A stretch of DNA of 64,000 nucleotides from Carettochelys insculpta (GCF_033958435.1 NC_134137.1:227209501-227273500), one strand, 5' to 3'; counted from the first letter of the stretch, positions 1 through 12,236 are shown. The notes: generated from the sequence alone by a model not told the origin. Made by a program: numbers and translations.

Positions 1-965
1 ACACCACTCTGAGTTCCAACAGGTGTATGTGGAGAGACACCTCCATGGTGGACCACCAGCCCCGAACAGACTGGCCATTGAGGTGAGCTCCCCATCTCAG
101 TAGGAAAACATCCATCATTATCAGTACAGTCGGCTGTGGACAATGAAATGGGACACCCATGAGTAGGTTGTCTGGAATCGTCCACCACCACAAGTATTGG
201 AGGACATTGTTTGGCACCATGACCCACTTGTGAGGATCATGATTTATGGGTCTGTATACGGTCGCTATCCAAAGCTGCATGCATTGAAACCACAGATGTG
301 CATTTTGGACGACATAAGTAGTGGCAGTTATGTGCCCCATGAGTTGCAAGCAAGATATGATCTGCACATTATAGCTCATGGAGACCGTGTGGATGATGTC
401 TTGAATAGTATGATAATGCTGGAGTGGAAGGTACACTCGAGCTGTGAGAATCTAGTCTCGCACAGATAAACTCTATGTTTTATGTGGGCCCCAGAGTTGA
501 TTTCTGGTCATTTATGATGAGGCCCAATGAGAGAAAAGTGGTCTTTGTAACCTGTATCATATAGTGTCAACTTCTGCTTTAGATGCCTCTTTGATAAGAC
601 AATCTTCTAGGCATGGGAAGATGATGCTGTCTAGCTATCGAAGGTGCACCGCAACCACTGTGTGGGTCTTGGAGAAAACCCTGAGAGCTGTGGCAAGGCC
701 AAAAGCTAGGACCTGGTACTGGAAAACTTTCTCGCCCACTACAAATCGTAGAAATTGTCTGTGAGCGGGATCAATGGTTATATGAAAGTAGGAATCTTGT
801 AGGTTGTGAGCCGCAAACCAGTCCACATGATCTAGAGCAGGAATTATGGAGGTCAATGTCACCATTTTTAAACACTGTTTTTGGAGATGATGGTTCAAAT
901 TTCGAAGGGCCAGTATGGGTCTCCACCCCCCACGACTTCTTTTGGGTAAGGAGGTACCAGGAATA
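1..965 (-). mobile_element. DIRS-like retrotransposon fragment (reverse transcriptase, start of RNase H), decayed
   Basis: Read on the - strand, 635-965 encodes the fingers and palm of a DIRS-type reverse transcriptase. Recognisable blocks are GGWRPILALRNLN, the DWFAAHNLQDSYFHI block and the FRFVVG..YQVLAFGLATA block. Just downstream, near 600, the usual catalytic YLDD reads CLED, so one catalytic aspartate is changed and a stop codon precedes it. The region 1-560 is the matching downstream part (rest of RT and RNase H), now full of stops. The element runs off the left edge and is cut near 965, where a Penelope-like element begins on the other strand. The family is recognised from DIRS RT motifs, so the superfamily call is firm; the exact boundaries are not. 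Confidence 0.75.
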
Positions 966-2509
966 GAAGCCTCTCCCGCTGAACTCCAGTTTGGGGACAA
1001 CTTATACCTCCAGAGTAGTGGCACTGCTATGGGCACCCACATGGCCCCCCAGTATGCGAACATTTTTATGGCTAACTTAGAATGATTCCTCAACTCCTGC
1101 CCCCTATTGCCCCTCCTTTACTTAAGCTACATCGATGACATCTTTATCATTTGGACCCATGGTAATGAGACTCTAGAAGTATTCCACAGAGATTTTAACA
1201 ACCTGCATCGTACCATCAATCTTGGCCTTGAGTATTCCACATGAGAGATGCATTTCCTGGACACCACAGTACAAATCTCTGATGGCCACATCAACAAGAC
1301 TCTCTACTGGAAGTCCACTGGATGCTACACTTACCTACATGCCTCCAGCTTCCATCCCGCACACACCACACGATCCGTCATCTATAGTCAAGTCTTTAGA
1401 TACAATTGCATTTGCCCTGATCCTACTGACAGAGACTGAAAACTTCAGGACCTCTACTAAGCATTCAGAAAACATAATTACCTACTGGGAGAAGTATAAA
1501 AAACAGATTGCCAGGGCCAGATGAATACCCAGAAACCAGCTACTTCAAGATAGGCCCAAGAGGTCAATAACAGAACACCTATTACCTGTAGAATCCAGCT
1601 CAAACCCCTTAAATGCATTATTAAAAACCTACAACCTATTCTAGATCATGATGCTACACTCTGGAAGGCCCTAGGTGACAGGCCTGTTCTCTCCAACAGA
1701 CAACCTCCTAATCTAAGAAAGATTCTCACTAGCAATCATAGGCTACACCACAGTAATAGTAATCCTGGAACTCTTCCTTGCAACAAACCCCGTTTCCAAC
1801 TTTGTCCACATATTTATTCTGGGGATACCATCACTGAACCTAACCATGTTAATTACAAGATCAAGAGCTCATTCTCATGCACCTCAACCAATATTACATA
1901 TGCCGTTATGTGCCAGCAATGCCCCTCTACAATGTACATCAGACAAACCGGGCAAACACTTTGCCAAAGAATGAATGGACACAGAGTAGACATTAGGAAT
2001 CACAATACACATAAGCCTGTCAGCGAGCTTTTCAGTGGATTGGGCCATTCTGTCAAAGACCTGAAAATATGCATCCTACAACAAAGAGACTTTAAAAGCA
2101 GATTACATTGGGAGATTTGTGAACTGGGGTTCATACTCAAATTTCACACATTAACACTTGGCATGAACAGAGATAACAATTACCTCACACATTACAAGGA
2201 TTGCTTCCCTTTCTTTGAATACTAACAGAGATGTTTGTAATTATCTCCAGCAAGACAGTTAACATCCCTACCCTTCACCTCCGCCCCATTCAGTCCTAGG
2301 TATTTTATCTGTCAGTTTTTATTGCAATTTTTTTGGACCTCTGTACTATATAACTGTCAGTCTGTACCGGAGATGCTATTGATCTGAAGAAGTTGGTCTG
2401 TCCCATGAAAGCTCATCATCTAATAAATCATTTTGTTAGTTTTTAAAGTGCTACTTGACTGCCATTTTGTTTTGTTAGAATACAGACTAACATGGCTACC
2501 TCCATGTTA
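966..2509 (+). mobile_element. Penelope-like retroelement, 5'-truncated, RT plus GIY-YIG endonuclease, inactive
   Basis: The + strand carries a Penelope-type reverse transcriptase from about 972: a GTAMGTHMAPQYANIFMANLE-like block, then the catalytic YIDDI at 1128-1142, then a conserved MHFLDTTV block near 1247. The C-terminal part holds a GIY-YIG endonuclease, seen as a CQQCPSTMYI motif followed by QTGQTLCQRMNGHR around 1908-1986. The endonuclease glycine of YIG is arginine here. Several stops and frameshifts break the frame (for example after MANLE and in the 1430-1560 stretch), so it is dead. The 3' end at 2385-2509 carries the typical tail with an AATAAA-containing segment and a final 'gactaacatggctacc' motif. 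Penelope-like elements encode RT and GIY-YIG in one ORF and use target-primed insertion. Confidence 0.85.
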
Positions 2510-3499
2510 CTATTCAGTAGCATGTCAACAAGATGGGGCTTCAACCACGACAGCTCTTATGCTTCCATACAGTAAAAGACAAATATATGCATCTAATATA
2601 TGCATCTAGTTGTAAATGATATGTAATTAAAATCAATGAAAACAACAAGAAAGAATAAAAGGGAAGTTCTTACGAAAGAGTAAAGTGCGTGTGTGTGTGC
2701 GTGCGCGTATGTGTGTTTGTCCCTATCTTCACTGTGCCAGGCTGCAGTAACACAGAGAATGCATAGCTGGTATCTTAACATAGAGGGGAGTTTTTAAAAG
2801 TATAAAGGTGCTATACGCAGGAAACAAAAGACAATTTCAGAATTAATACATCAAAATCATATTCCCAGTTTACTTAATAAACCACTGGAGGTCTCCCCTT
2901 TGGTAGTAGACCTTTTCATTTGGGTACTTTTTGCACATGCTTTATTAAGCCTATTAATCCTTCAGTCTGATTAAGGAAGTCTTCTTTCCATGCAGTCGAA
3001 AAGGCTTACTGCAAAGCCCTAGGAATCAGGTTCTATAATGCAAGTCTTGGTTGCTAATAAACATACCCACAAATCTCAGAGCTGCAGCATCTCTGCTCAG
3101 ACTTAGGACATGCACTAATGACCCACCATTTGCATTATACCAAATCCAACATTCTGACTGAAAGGCAATGTATCTGGGAAAAAACAAAGAAATCTACTCA
3201 GGGCTGCAGCAAGGCAACAAAACATTTACTGATACTTGGAGCTGCTAAGGAGTCCATCACATCAAGGATCTGTTTTAATTTCAATAGCAGTGAAATGCTT
3301 TCTAAGGGCAAAATAAATGAATAAATAAATAATCAATGTGGAACAGTGAATAATGAATACTTTTTCTATAAGTGAATGATAAATTAAGAATCCTTCTACA
3401 GTGACTACTGATACATACTCTTGATCAACAACTCTTTAGGTGAATATGTGAGTATTTGTGTGGTGAATAGCTATTTCCTATTCCCCTGGACAAAAAGCT
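2510..3499. other. Intergenic stretch without a gene
   Basis: No convincing coding region or recognised transposon. AT-rich single-copy-looking DNA with one GT-rich microsatellite near 2685. Confidence 0.5.
2685..2719. repeat. GT/GC dinucleotide microsatellite
   Basis: Imperfect alternating run of gt with interspersed gc and at steps, about 35 bp. Confidence 0.8.
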
Positions 3500-3502
3500 G
3501 CA

Positions 3503-3775
3503 AGAGCATAAGAATAGTCATAACGGGTCAGAACAAAGATGCATGTAGCCTAATGTCCTGTCTTCTGACAGTGGCCATGACTGGTACCCCAGAGCGAATG
3601 AACAGAAGAGGTAATCATCCCCTCTTGCTAATTCCAAGCCCTGATAAATAGAGGCTAGGGTTACTAACCCTGCCCGTCCTGGCAAATAGAATTTATCTAG
3701 CTCTTCTATTAACCCTGTTCCTGTCTTGGTCATCACCACATTCTGTAGTAGAAAGTTCCGTAAGTAAGAGACACA
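3503..3775 (-). mobile_element. CR1 LINE 3'-end fragment
   Basis: On the - strand this matches the terminal part of a CR1 LINE: the end of ORF2, then the 3' UTR with 'tggccatgactggtaccccag' read in complement and the terminal 'tatgacta/ttcttatgctc' block. It resembles, in opposite orientation, the tail of the longer CR1 at 15850-16030. No ORF survives. Confidence 0.7.
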
Positions 3776-5580
3776 AACATGATCAAACTAAACAGCCATA
3801 TAGAATGCTCAAGAACACTTGAAAACACATTAGCTATTACAGTATCCTCTATGCTGTTATGTTATGACTGATCTGAACCTGATTCACAAAGATGATATAA
3901 AAGGTGAAAAGCCTGCAGAGTGTATCACCAGTTCCCTGAGCTAACAGTCAGGGCTTGTTTCTGTGGACAAGAGCAATAAGCTGAGATTCATGTCTAAAAG
4001 AGAGGCCTCAGAACTTTTAAATAAAAATATTGTGATTTCTGGCACATTCTTGTTGCACTTAAAATACATGGGGAAGTAAACAAATTGAAGGATCTGCTAA
4101 TTTAAGCAGAAATGTCTTGAAATAAAAGTTTTTTGAAAAGTTATCATGATGTACTGGAAGCTCTTTAATGGGTGTCTTTTTGTCTTTAATGGGTGTTTTT
4201 TCTCTCTTTACCTGACAAACTGGAACTGCATAAACCCCACTTTTCCCTGAACCCATGGAGCTTTCAGAAAACTACCATCCGAAATTCAGGAAGATAATGG
4301 GAATTATTAAATGTGAAGCTCAGAATAAATATGAGCTTTTCTGCTAGGAATTTGGTAGAACTCTCCCTGTAAGGCAGGTGAAATTAGAAGGTTCTGAAGC
4401 AGAGGTTGGTCATACTGGTCAGTGTCCTCTCTCTGTGTTCAGCTGTACATGATTCAGGTTCCAAGGAGAGTGCCTTATAGAAAAATCTTCCAGAACTTAA
4501 TAAGGAACAATGTTTGAACATGGTGACAGAGTCCTATAGCAGGTCTTCAGTTCTCTGTTGCATAGGATATTTTGAACATTCTATGGAAAGGATCTCATTC
4601 TCCAGTTCTACTAGCTATTTGAGTAATTTTTATTAATCTCCACTTAATTTCTTTAGAATGCTGTTGACTTTCATAACTGTTAAATCCCACAGAAATTGGC
4701 CATAAATAATGTTCCAAACCCATGAAAATTATTATTGCTGAAACATTCTACACAAAACAGTGCCTAGGAGGGTGCGGGGTCTGGGGTGGAAGCGATGAAT
4801 ACATAACTTCTGGGGCTCATTAGCCTGGGGCCAAGAACAGTCAGCCTGATTTGCTGCCACCTAGAAATGAATCTCATTTTACACTCCACTCTGGGATAGA
4901 ACATGCACAAATGAGTTGGAATATGCAGTGGTCCAATACAGAGGCCCTTCATTTCTGCAGGAATGAGGAATCTAGAGTTAGTACTTAAGCCTGAAATGCT
5001 ACTTACAGAGATATCTATCACAGCTGAGAACAATTAAATTGTAGGCATATAAATAAAATTAACTGGTTTCTCTTGCTTTTCTGCACTTCTGTAACTGAGA
5101 TAAGAGTTTACTTTTAAAACTGCATTCCAGATTTGCAGGATACCTAAAAATAGCCTCCTAAATTCACATTAGGGCACCTGAATAAAAGTTGTGTGGTTTT
5201 AAGATATCCAAAGAGCACAGCATCTTTCATTGAAGGCAGGTTATGATGCTATAAGGAGACCTATGAGAAGTTTTACCACTAGGAGGCATTCACAGTCTGT
5301 TCCCATGAGATGAAATAGATTCTGGGCTGGAAGTTGGCACAACTGATTAAAAGACCTTTAAACTAGAAACTTAGAGAGATGGTTGGTAGATGCTCATGTA
5401 ATCTTCACGCCTGATTCTAACACTGACCGGGGGAAAATAAAGTAAGAAAGGGACAACAATGGAAACTGGAACTGCAGTGGATAGGAGAACAAGAAGATAG
5501 ATAGTAGTGATACTAGTGAAGCTAACAGTCATGTAAGTGGCACTGGCAGCAGAACGACTGTACCCGGTCCAATAAGGAAC
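3776..5580. other. Intergenic stretch without a gene
   Basis: AT-rich sequence with only short chance ORFs. I recognise neither exons nor a repeat family with confidence. Confidence 0.45.
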
Positions 5581-7010
5581 ATGGACAAAGCCAAGCAGAA
5601 ACAAAGGTGTTTATACACCAGCACAAAGAGCCTGAGTGACAAAATAGAGGAATTAGAACTACTGGTGCAAGAAGTGAAATCAGATATTATAAGGATAACA
5701 GAAACATGGTGTCATAGGAATCATGACTGGAGAACAGGAATCGAAGAGTATGTGCTGTTCCGGAGAGACAGAAATAAAGGCAAAAGTGGTTGAGTAACAT
5801 GTTATCTACTAATGATGAGAGAGACTGTAAAGAAATTAGAAGTGATGGAATGGATAAGACAGAGTCTGTTTGGGCCAAAATCACTTTGGGCAAGAAAGCT
5901 ACAAGAGGTTCCCATGGGACAGTGCTTGCAGTATGCTACAGGCCCCCATGATACGGTCTTGATGTGGATAGAGAGCCCTTTCATGTGTTTAATGAAATAA
6001 ATACTACTCAGAATTGTGTTATTATGGGAGATTTTAACTTTACAGATATAGATTGGAAGGTAAATGCTGCGAATAATAGTCGGCCCATATTTTCTGCATG
6101 TGATTGCTGACAGATTTTTTTCACACAAATAGTTGTTGCAGCAAGAGATGATAGCATTTTAGATTTGATGTTGATGAACAGCAAGGACCTCATAGAATAG
6201 CAGGTTTTAGGGGCCAACCTCATTTCAGATTATCTTGAGCTAATTCTGTTTAAACTATATGGAAGGATGGAGAACAATATATTTGGATCTGGAGTCTCTG
6301 GCTATGGTTACACAAAAAGTTTTGCCAGCAAAACCCCAGTTTTGTCTATAAAACTTGTGAAGCATGCATACACAAAATGCATTTTGTTGACAGTATCTGG
6401 ACAAAACAAAGCACTTTTGCCAGCAGCATTCTGCCTCAACACTTTGAGGCATTACACTTCTGTCAACAGATTCTGTAGATAAAAAAGCTGTGTAAACCAC
6501 CTCAAGGGGGTCTCTCTGACAGACAGGGTATCCACAAGGGGCAGCTCTGTCTGCTGTGCTGCCAAGGGCCTGTTTTGTCGAGAAAGCAGCCAGGCAATTC
6601 AGCTGCTCTGTTGACAAAGTGGAGTGCTCTTCCAATTGGTTTGTGTGTGTGGCTGCACTCTGTCAACAGAAGTTTTGTTGTGAAATCTTTTCTGACAGTG
6701 ACTTCTGTTGACAGAGTGCTGTAGTGTAACCATAGCCTTTGATTTCAAAAGAGCAAATTTTAAAAAATTAAGTGAATTAGTTAGGTAAATGGACTGGACT
6801 GATCAGCACAAAGATCTGAATATGGGGGAGGCCTAAAATTACTTTAAATCAAAGTTGCAGAAGTTGTCTGAATCCAAAATCCCAAACACAGGAAAAAAAT
6901 CCACGGGGAAGGTTGCAGACCAAGCTGGATGAGTAAGCACCTAAAATAGATGATTAAGAGAAAGTAGAAAGCCATGGAAGAGGGCCAGGAAAGCTAGTTC
7001 TTAGAGGTCA
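5581..7010 (+). mobile_element. CR1 LINE fragment (endonuclease domain) split by a MITE
   Basis: The start of CR1 ORF2 is visible: a KCLYTSTKSL-like block near 5605, then ELELLVQEVKSDIIRITETWC, the first conserved AP-endonuclease block with its catalytic Glu in TETW. A second endonuclease block, VIMGDFNFTDIDW, lies at about 6019-6057 in another frame. The region is interrupted at 6300-6737 by a palindromic MITE and resumes after 6738 with a segment that reads NMGEA.NYFKSKL, also CR1-like. Many stops and frameshifts make it a relic. It is ended near 7010 by a Penelope-like element. Confidence 0.75.
6300..6737. mobile_element. Palindromic MITE, 'tgttgaca' family
   Basis: Perfect 14-bp terminal inverted repeats ggctatggttacac / gtgtaaccatagcc bound a 438-bp insertion in a CR1 fragment. 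The interior is rich in 'gttgacag/ctgtcaac' motifs and has no coding capacity. Flanking triplets are tct and ttt, consistent with a degraded 3-bp target duplication. Related copies sit at 12237 and 28268. Confidence 0.8.
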
Positions 7011-8187
7011 GAAGCCTACTGACTGCTATACTTACCTACACGCTTCTAGCTTCCATCCTGCACACACAACATGATCCATCGTTTACAGTCAAGCCCTTAG
7101 GTACAATCACATCTGTTCTGATCCTACTGACAGAGACCAAAAACTACAAGATCTCTGCCAAACATTCATAAACCTGAATTACCCACCAGGAGAAGTAAGA
7201 AAACAAATGGACATGGCCAGATGAACACCCAGAAACCAACTACTCCACAATAGGCCCAAAAAAGCCAATAACCGAACACCACTGGTCATTACCAACAGCT
7301 CCCAACTCAAACCACTGCAACGCATCATTAAAGACCTACAACCTATCCTAAATCATGATGCCACACTCCAGAAGGCCCTAGGTGGCAGGCCTGTTCTCTC
7401 TTATAGACAACCTCCCAAACTTATGAGGATTCTCAGTAGCAAACACAGGCCATACCACAATAACACCAATCCTGGAACTACCTTGCAACAAGCCCTGTTG
7501 CCAGCTTTGTCCACTATCTATTCTGGAGATATCATCGCTGGACCTAACCATCTTATTCACAGAATCATGGGCACATTCTCCTGTTCCTCAACTAACATAA
7601 TCTATGCCATCATGTGCCAACAATGACCACACACCATGTATATAGGACAGACTGCAAACACTCTTTGACAAAGAATGAATGGACACAAACAGGTATCAAA
7701 AAACTCCTAACATACAAACCTGTCAGCCAGCACTTTAATGGAGTGGGCCATTGAGTTAATGACCTGAAAGTCTGTGTTTTACTGAAAAGGAACTTTAACA
7801 ACTGTTCACAGAGGGAACTGTTTACACAGGGAATGCTCAGAACTGTCATTTATATTTAAATTTGACATATTAATACATGGTTTGAATGGGGACAGCAATT
7901 AGTTGGCCCATTATAAGGACTCTTTTTCATACGTTGTTTTATCTAACTCAACTTCCCCACCCCTCTCCTGCCGCTTCTCTGCTCTTTTGATTTGACAACC
8001 TAGGTGACAATTTTTCTGATTTGTCAACCTTGATAACAATTTTTGGACCTCTGTGCTTTATATATTGAGTCTGTTCTGGTATGGCTATGATCTGAAGAAG
8101 TGGGTCTGTCCCACGAAAGCTCATCACCTAATAAATTATTTTGTTAGTCTTTAAAGTGCTACATGACTGCTTTTTTGTTTTGATAGG
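7011..8187 (+). mobile_element. Second Penelope-like element, 5'-truncated and decayed
   Basis: Homologous over its length to the element at 966-2509: it begins at the CYTYLHASSFHPAHTT block, continues through linker sequence (LKPLQRIIKDLQPILNHDA) and reaches the GIY-YIG motif MYIGQTANTL near 7638, where the YIG glycine is intact but in-frame stops lie on either side. The 3' tail at 8080-8187 contains 'ctgaagaagtgggtctgtcc', an 'aataaatta' signal-like motif and the terminal 'ttttgttttgatag'. It is inserted at the end of a CR1 relic. Truncated and non-functional. Confidence 0.8.
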
Positions 8188-8189
8188 TC

Positions 8190-8345
8190 AGAAAGTGTAA
8201 CTGCCAAAAGCCAAGCAGAGCTGGAGCTTGCAAAGCAAATTAAAACCAACAGTGAAAGGTTACATGGCCATATCAATAAAAAGTAAATAAGAAGAGTAGA
8301 AGTGGAACTGCTAAGCACTGAGGATCGGTTGAGATTAAAGATAAC
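8190..8345 (+). pseudogene. Possible small CR1 ORF2 fragment
   Basis: In the + frame a short segment reads AELELAKQIKTNSERLHGHINKK, which resembles the CR1 region just after the endonuclease (compare LAKSSKSNNKMFFKYMRSRK at 14090). It breaks at a stop and is too short for a firm call. Confidence 0.35.
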
Positions 8346-8707
8346 GTAGGCACAGAAGCAGCATTTCTTGAACTGAGGTCCACAGGGGTACCCCAAGGCG
8401 TTTACAAGTCATGTCTGAAATTTCACAGAAGTCATAAAAATTAAGTTTATAATTTTTTTGTACAATTAAATTTATGGCCACATTTGAAACTGTAAAAATA
8501 TTTTATGCAAAACCTAATTTTATAGTGCAAGAGTGGCAGCTGCAGGATCTGTATTCAAAATGTCACTAAAATTGACAGTAATGCCGTATCAGTCACATTG
8601 CAGCTAGCCCCTTATGTGATTAAACATCACAGGGTGGCACACTTTCAAATGGCAACTTTATTCCCAGCTGGTTGTTCATGGTGGAATAAGACAATCCATA
8701 ACCATCA

Positions 8708-8913
8708 TAATTTATATGGTTTGAGTGCTGGACTGCTAAACCCAGGATTGTGAGTTCAATCCTTGAGGAGGCCATTTAGGGGTCTGGGGTAAATAGATTT
8801 AAAAAAAAAAATTGCCCAGGATATTGTTTGGTCCTGTCAAGAGGGCAGGGGACTGGACTTGATGACCTCTGAAGCTCCCTTCTCATTCTGCGGGATACAA
8901 TATGATAGATTAT
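8708..8913 (+). mobile_element. tRNA-derived turtle SINE
   Basis: The head shows polIII promoter-like boxes: an A-box-like 'ggtttgagtgctgg' and a B-box-like 'ttgtgagttcaatcc' around 8747-8763. The body contains 'gaggaggccatttaggggtc', and the tail reads 'ggactggacttgatgacctc'. This matches my memory of the tortoise polIII SINE of cryptodiran turtles and is the main clue to the host group. A short A-run lies inside it. Confidence 0.8.
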
Positions 8914-9059
8914 ATACCTCCATTGAAGCCTGTATTCTTAACTTAGCTTTGTGATACCATATTATACATATGTTTTCTGCTTTTTAAAATTTTTAGTATT
9001 ATGATATGTTCCACAATTAGTTATGGATTGCTGGTTAAAATCAGGTTCATTATTAAAAT

Positions 9060-10100
9060 TAAAAATAATGATGGTGACTCAAATGAAGGTGCATCATGCT
9101 CAAGCAAAATTACTTAAACACGCAAACTAAAATGCAAAATACGTAAGTATTGGGATGAATACTTATTGTTTGGATTCACAAGTCAGATCCTGAAGATGGG
9201 CAGAAATCACAGTGTGTTCTCTATTATGAATTTATTTTCCTGCGAATGCATGAAAGCACCCAAACTTTGCCAACATATAGAAACAAAACATAAGCAACAT
9301 GAACAAATCTGTCAATTTTTTCTAAAACAAACAGCAAGAACTGTGTGCAAGCAGAAACTGACAGAAAAACTCACAACTGGTTGTAATAACAAGTAATACT
9401 TAGTTTGCTTCTCAGTAAATATCACTACTAACAGCAAAGCCAGGGAAACATCATGCTATCGCAGAGAAATTAATTTTACCTGCTTCAAAAGCAGTGACCA
9501 GTTTAATGCTAGGGGACAAAAACGCAAAAGATTTAAATTTGATCTCACTATCCAACAACACTGCCAAGCACAGAATCGAAGATATGTCTGGAATATAAAA
9601 GAGCAGTTAATCACAAGGGTATGCCAACAGTATTCACTGTGACTGGATGAAAGTACAGACATTTCTGGCAATGATAATTTGCTGGCATTCATTCAATATA
9701 ATTTGATTCTAAAATTAATGAAGATTTCCTATTTTTCCATGTATTACCAACACGTACTACTCCTGAGGCTGTGTTTAGCAATTTGAATGATTTCATAGTA
9801 ACAAATTCAATTGAGTGGTTAACATGTATAAGAATTAGTACTCATGGGGCTTTTGCAATGTCCGAAAGTACAGTGGATTCGATTTGTTGCATGTGTTAAG
9901 GATCTCATACCTACAGGTATGTGGAATCACTGTTACTTATACAGAGAATCATTAGCTGCTAGAAAAATGTCAAGAAAAGTGAAGATGCTGCTGGATGAGG
10001 TGGTGAAAGTGGTCAACTTCAAAGCTCATCCATGAAATTCCTTCATCTTTAATGTTGTTTGCAATGACATGACAATACAGACTGCAGTTTACCCCTAACC
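9060..10100 (+). pseudogene. Decayed hAT transposase with BED zinc finger (SCAND3/ZBED5-like)
   Basis: At 9155-9395 the + strand reads a BED-type zinc-finger region: YWDEYLLFGFTSQ, then a degraded second Cys pair, then KLCQHIETKHKQH with the two histidines. Further on, frames broken by stops give LDESTDISG near 9645 and VACVKDL...RESLAARKMS near 9880-9980, both typical of the hAT catalytic core of the SCAND3/ZBED5 group. The protein is interrupted near 10100 by MITE sequence and its C-terminal dimerisation region is missing. It could be an old transposon copy or a processed copy of a domesticated gene; the multiple stops rule out function. Confidence 0.7.
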
Positions 10101-10101
10101 A

Positions 10102-10300
10102 AATAGGAATAAGGGGATTTCAAAGTGTACGGGGTCCTTTCGAAAAGGACCCCATGTAGACGAGCCGTGCACAATGGAAAGCAACACTTTTGAAGTGTCA
10201 CGGCCGCCATTATGCTAATGAGGTGCTGCATATTCATTGCAGTGCCTCATTAGCATATCCCAAAGTGTCTCATTACCTTCCCCCTTTCGAAAGCATTTTA
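10102..10300. mobile_element. Fragment of the ttcgaa-rich palindromic MITE family
   Basis: Internal part of the same family as 44749-45423 and 13539-13807, in inverse orientation: 'aggaataaggggatttc', a 'tccttttcgaaaaggac' block, then 'tgctaatgaggtgctgcat'. Terminal repeats are missing, so it is truncated at both ends. Confidence 0.65.
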
Positions 10301-10448
10301 TTAGCTGATCTGAGAGTCAGACAATGACCAAATGTATGGGAAGGCTTTTTCTCCTGTCTAACTTGCTTCAAAAATATAAAGCCCTACCTCCCTGAGGTGC
10401 AGAACCTACGATTGAACCCGGGAGCAATTTACAGGCAAGATGAGAAAA

Positions 10449-10867
10449 ACACTAAGGCTGGGTCTACAAGGAGCCGCTCTCCTGGAAGCTCCATGCTAAT
10501 GAGCAGCCTCGCAATCGCAAATGGCTGCTCATTAGCATGGTCCCATGGCTCATTAGCATAGCTGCACAAGATCTCGCTCTTGGCAGATGGGGGTGCCGAC
10601 AGTAAAGAGGCCGTGTGGACATGCCCATGCTGGCAAAAAGTATGAATTTTTTCAGGCATAAGGAGCTGGCAACAGAGGGGCTTTTTGCCAGCACGGGCAG
10701 ATCCACATGGCTTCTTTACTGCCAGCACTCTCCTCTGCCGAGACCGATATCTCATGCAGCTATGCTAATGAGCCGTGTGACCATGCTAATGAGCAGCCAT
10801 TTGCAATTGTGAGGCTGCTCATTAGCATGAAGCTGCTGGGAGAGTGGCTCCATGTAGACCCACCCTA
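10449..10867. mobile_element. Palindromic MITE with repeated 'atgctaatgagc' motifs
   Basis: Long inverted repeat of about 419 bp. The ends, 'cactaaggctgggtctac' and 'gtagacccaccctaagtg', are imperfect inverted repeats. Copies of atgctaatgagc or its complement occur at about 10493, 10533, 10548, 10763, 10782 and 10820. No coding capacity. It separates the hAT relic on the left from the unidentified ORF on the right. Confidence 0.7.
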
Positions 10868-10868
10868 A

Positions 10869-12235
10869 GTGTCTGCAATTTTATACTATGTACAGCATGG
10901 ACAAGGCAAGTGTACCACTGCTCTATGCAATGAAATAATATTAGCTGATGCTATCCAAGCTGCTCATCATCTGAAGCAGGAACAGGAGTCATCTCAATGT
11001 CTTGTGAATGTTCCTCTGATGAATAAACCTGCTGAACAGATTTCAAATGAACCAGTGGTTTTGTATAACGACACGTCAGTACTGCAATCTGATATAACTA
11101 AAATGAAAACCTCAGAATATTAACCAAAGCCAGATGATTGTCTTTTACAGAGATCAACCATTTTTATGCTTCAGTTGGTTCAGAATTGTCTTTTGGTTGA
11201 TAGGCAGAGGCATATAATTCAGCCAGCAATGAGGATCATTCGTCACAGAGCTGTTGCTACTGACATGCAAAACATGCAGCTGCATAGAGCACCATGAAAT
11301 CCAGGACACCAAATTGCTTCAAATTTCATGATGCCTTGTGCAACTGGGCACAACATACGGGTTCCAGCAGCCTCCTGCCCCATCCCCTGGCTGGCTCTTC
11401 CCATTTTGGGCTGCACCGAGCCCCTGGTCAACAGGTGGCAGTGAGTAGTGTGAGTGCATGCGGGAGAATTCAGGAAGAGCAGAGGGGGTCCACACACCTG
11501 TGGCTGCAGACAAGTTGTGGTTTCCCCTTCCAAGTGCCACCTCTCTCTGGTCAGCTACATAGCCGCCCTCTGCTCTTTCATCCCACACTCGTGCCTCCTG
11601 CCTGCTTCCCTGAGGCTGTAAGGTGAGCACTCACCCTGCCCTGCTTAGTGTTGCCAATTCTCCCAATCGATTGGACCAGATGCCATTTGTGGCAATGATG
11701 CCCAGTCTGTCTGGTCTGAAAAAGTTGGCAATCCAACTCCTGTGCGCCCTGCCCTTCCTCTGCCACTGCAGCCGTCCCTCCCCGATAGGGCAACAGCGTT
11801 GGAGAGATGATCCTGATCCTTCAGAAAAAACTCAAACAAGGTGCCTCTCAACAGCAGGGTGCATACGCTTTAACAGCTCCAAAATGTTTACACCACTGCA
11901 CAGCCCTGTTGCACAGCTATACCATGAATTTGGGTCTCATGATTTAATTGACAAACTACTCTTTCATGGTTTCTGAATCACTTATCATGAGCTCAGGCAG
12001 TTCATCACCAATGCTACAATAGAAAGACTCCAGGGAGGAGAGTTCATTCCAAATGGAATTATATCATTTCATGCTGATGGAAATCTCATCCAGGAAGAAG
12101 ATGATAACATAGACAACATAGAGACCACTGATGGAAAGAATACTTTGGGACAGAAGGACAGACAAGCCTTGTCTGCAGCAAGGAAGTTGGTAGCAGTGCT
12201 GTGTGACCAAAGTGAGGAAAAAAAGAGACACTCAC
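10869..12235 (+). pseudogene. Decayed coding remnant of an unidentified protein, in two pieces
   Basis: Piece one (about 10869-11290) has an 84-codon open stretch with CNEIILADAIQAAHHLKQE, then a stop and further readable sequence (IIRHRAVATDM). Piece two (about 11880-12235) reads HDLIDKLLFHGF, a stop, ITYHELRQFITNATIERLQG, IPNGIISFHADGNLIQEE and DNIDNIETTDGKNTLG. The second piece has the feel of a real protein: a helical segment followed by a DNID core. From memory it resembles a family of large uncharacterised, often multicopy animal proteins with a DNID(HNP)-type motif, but I cannot name it. The middle (11350-11870) looks like inserted CT-rich repeat DNA. Function unknown. Confidence 0.4.
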
Positions 12236-12236
12236 A

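Noticed and set aside
5800..6130. 108-codon - strand ORF
   Set aside because: Antisense of the CR1 endonuclease relic.
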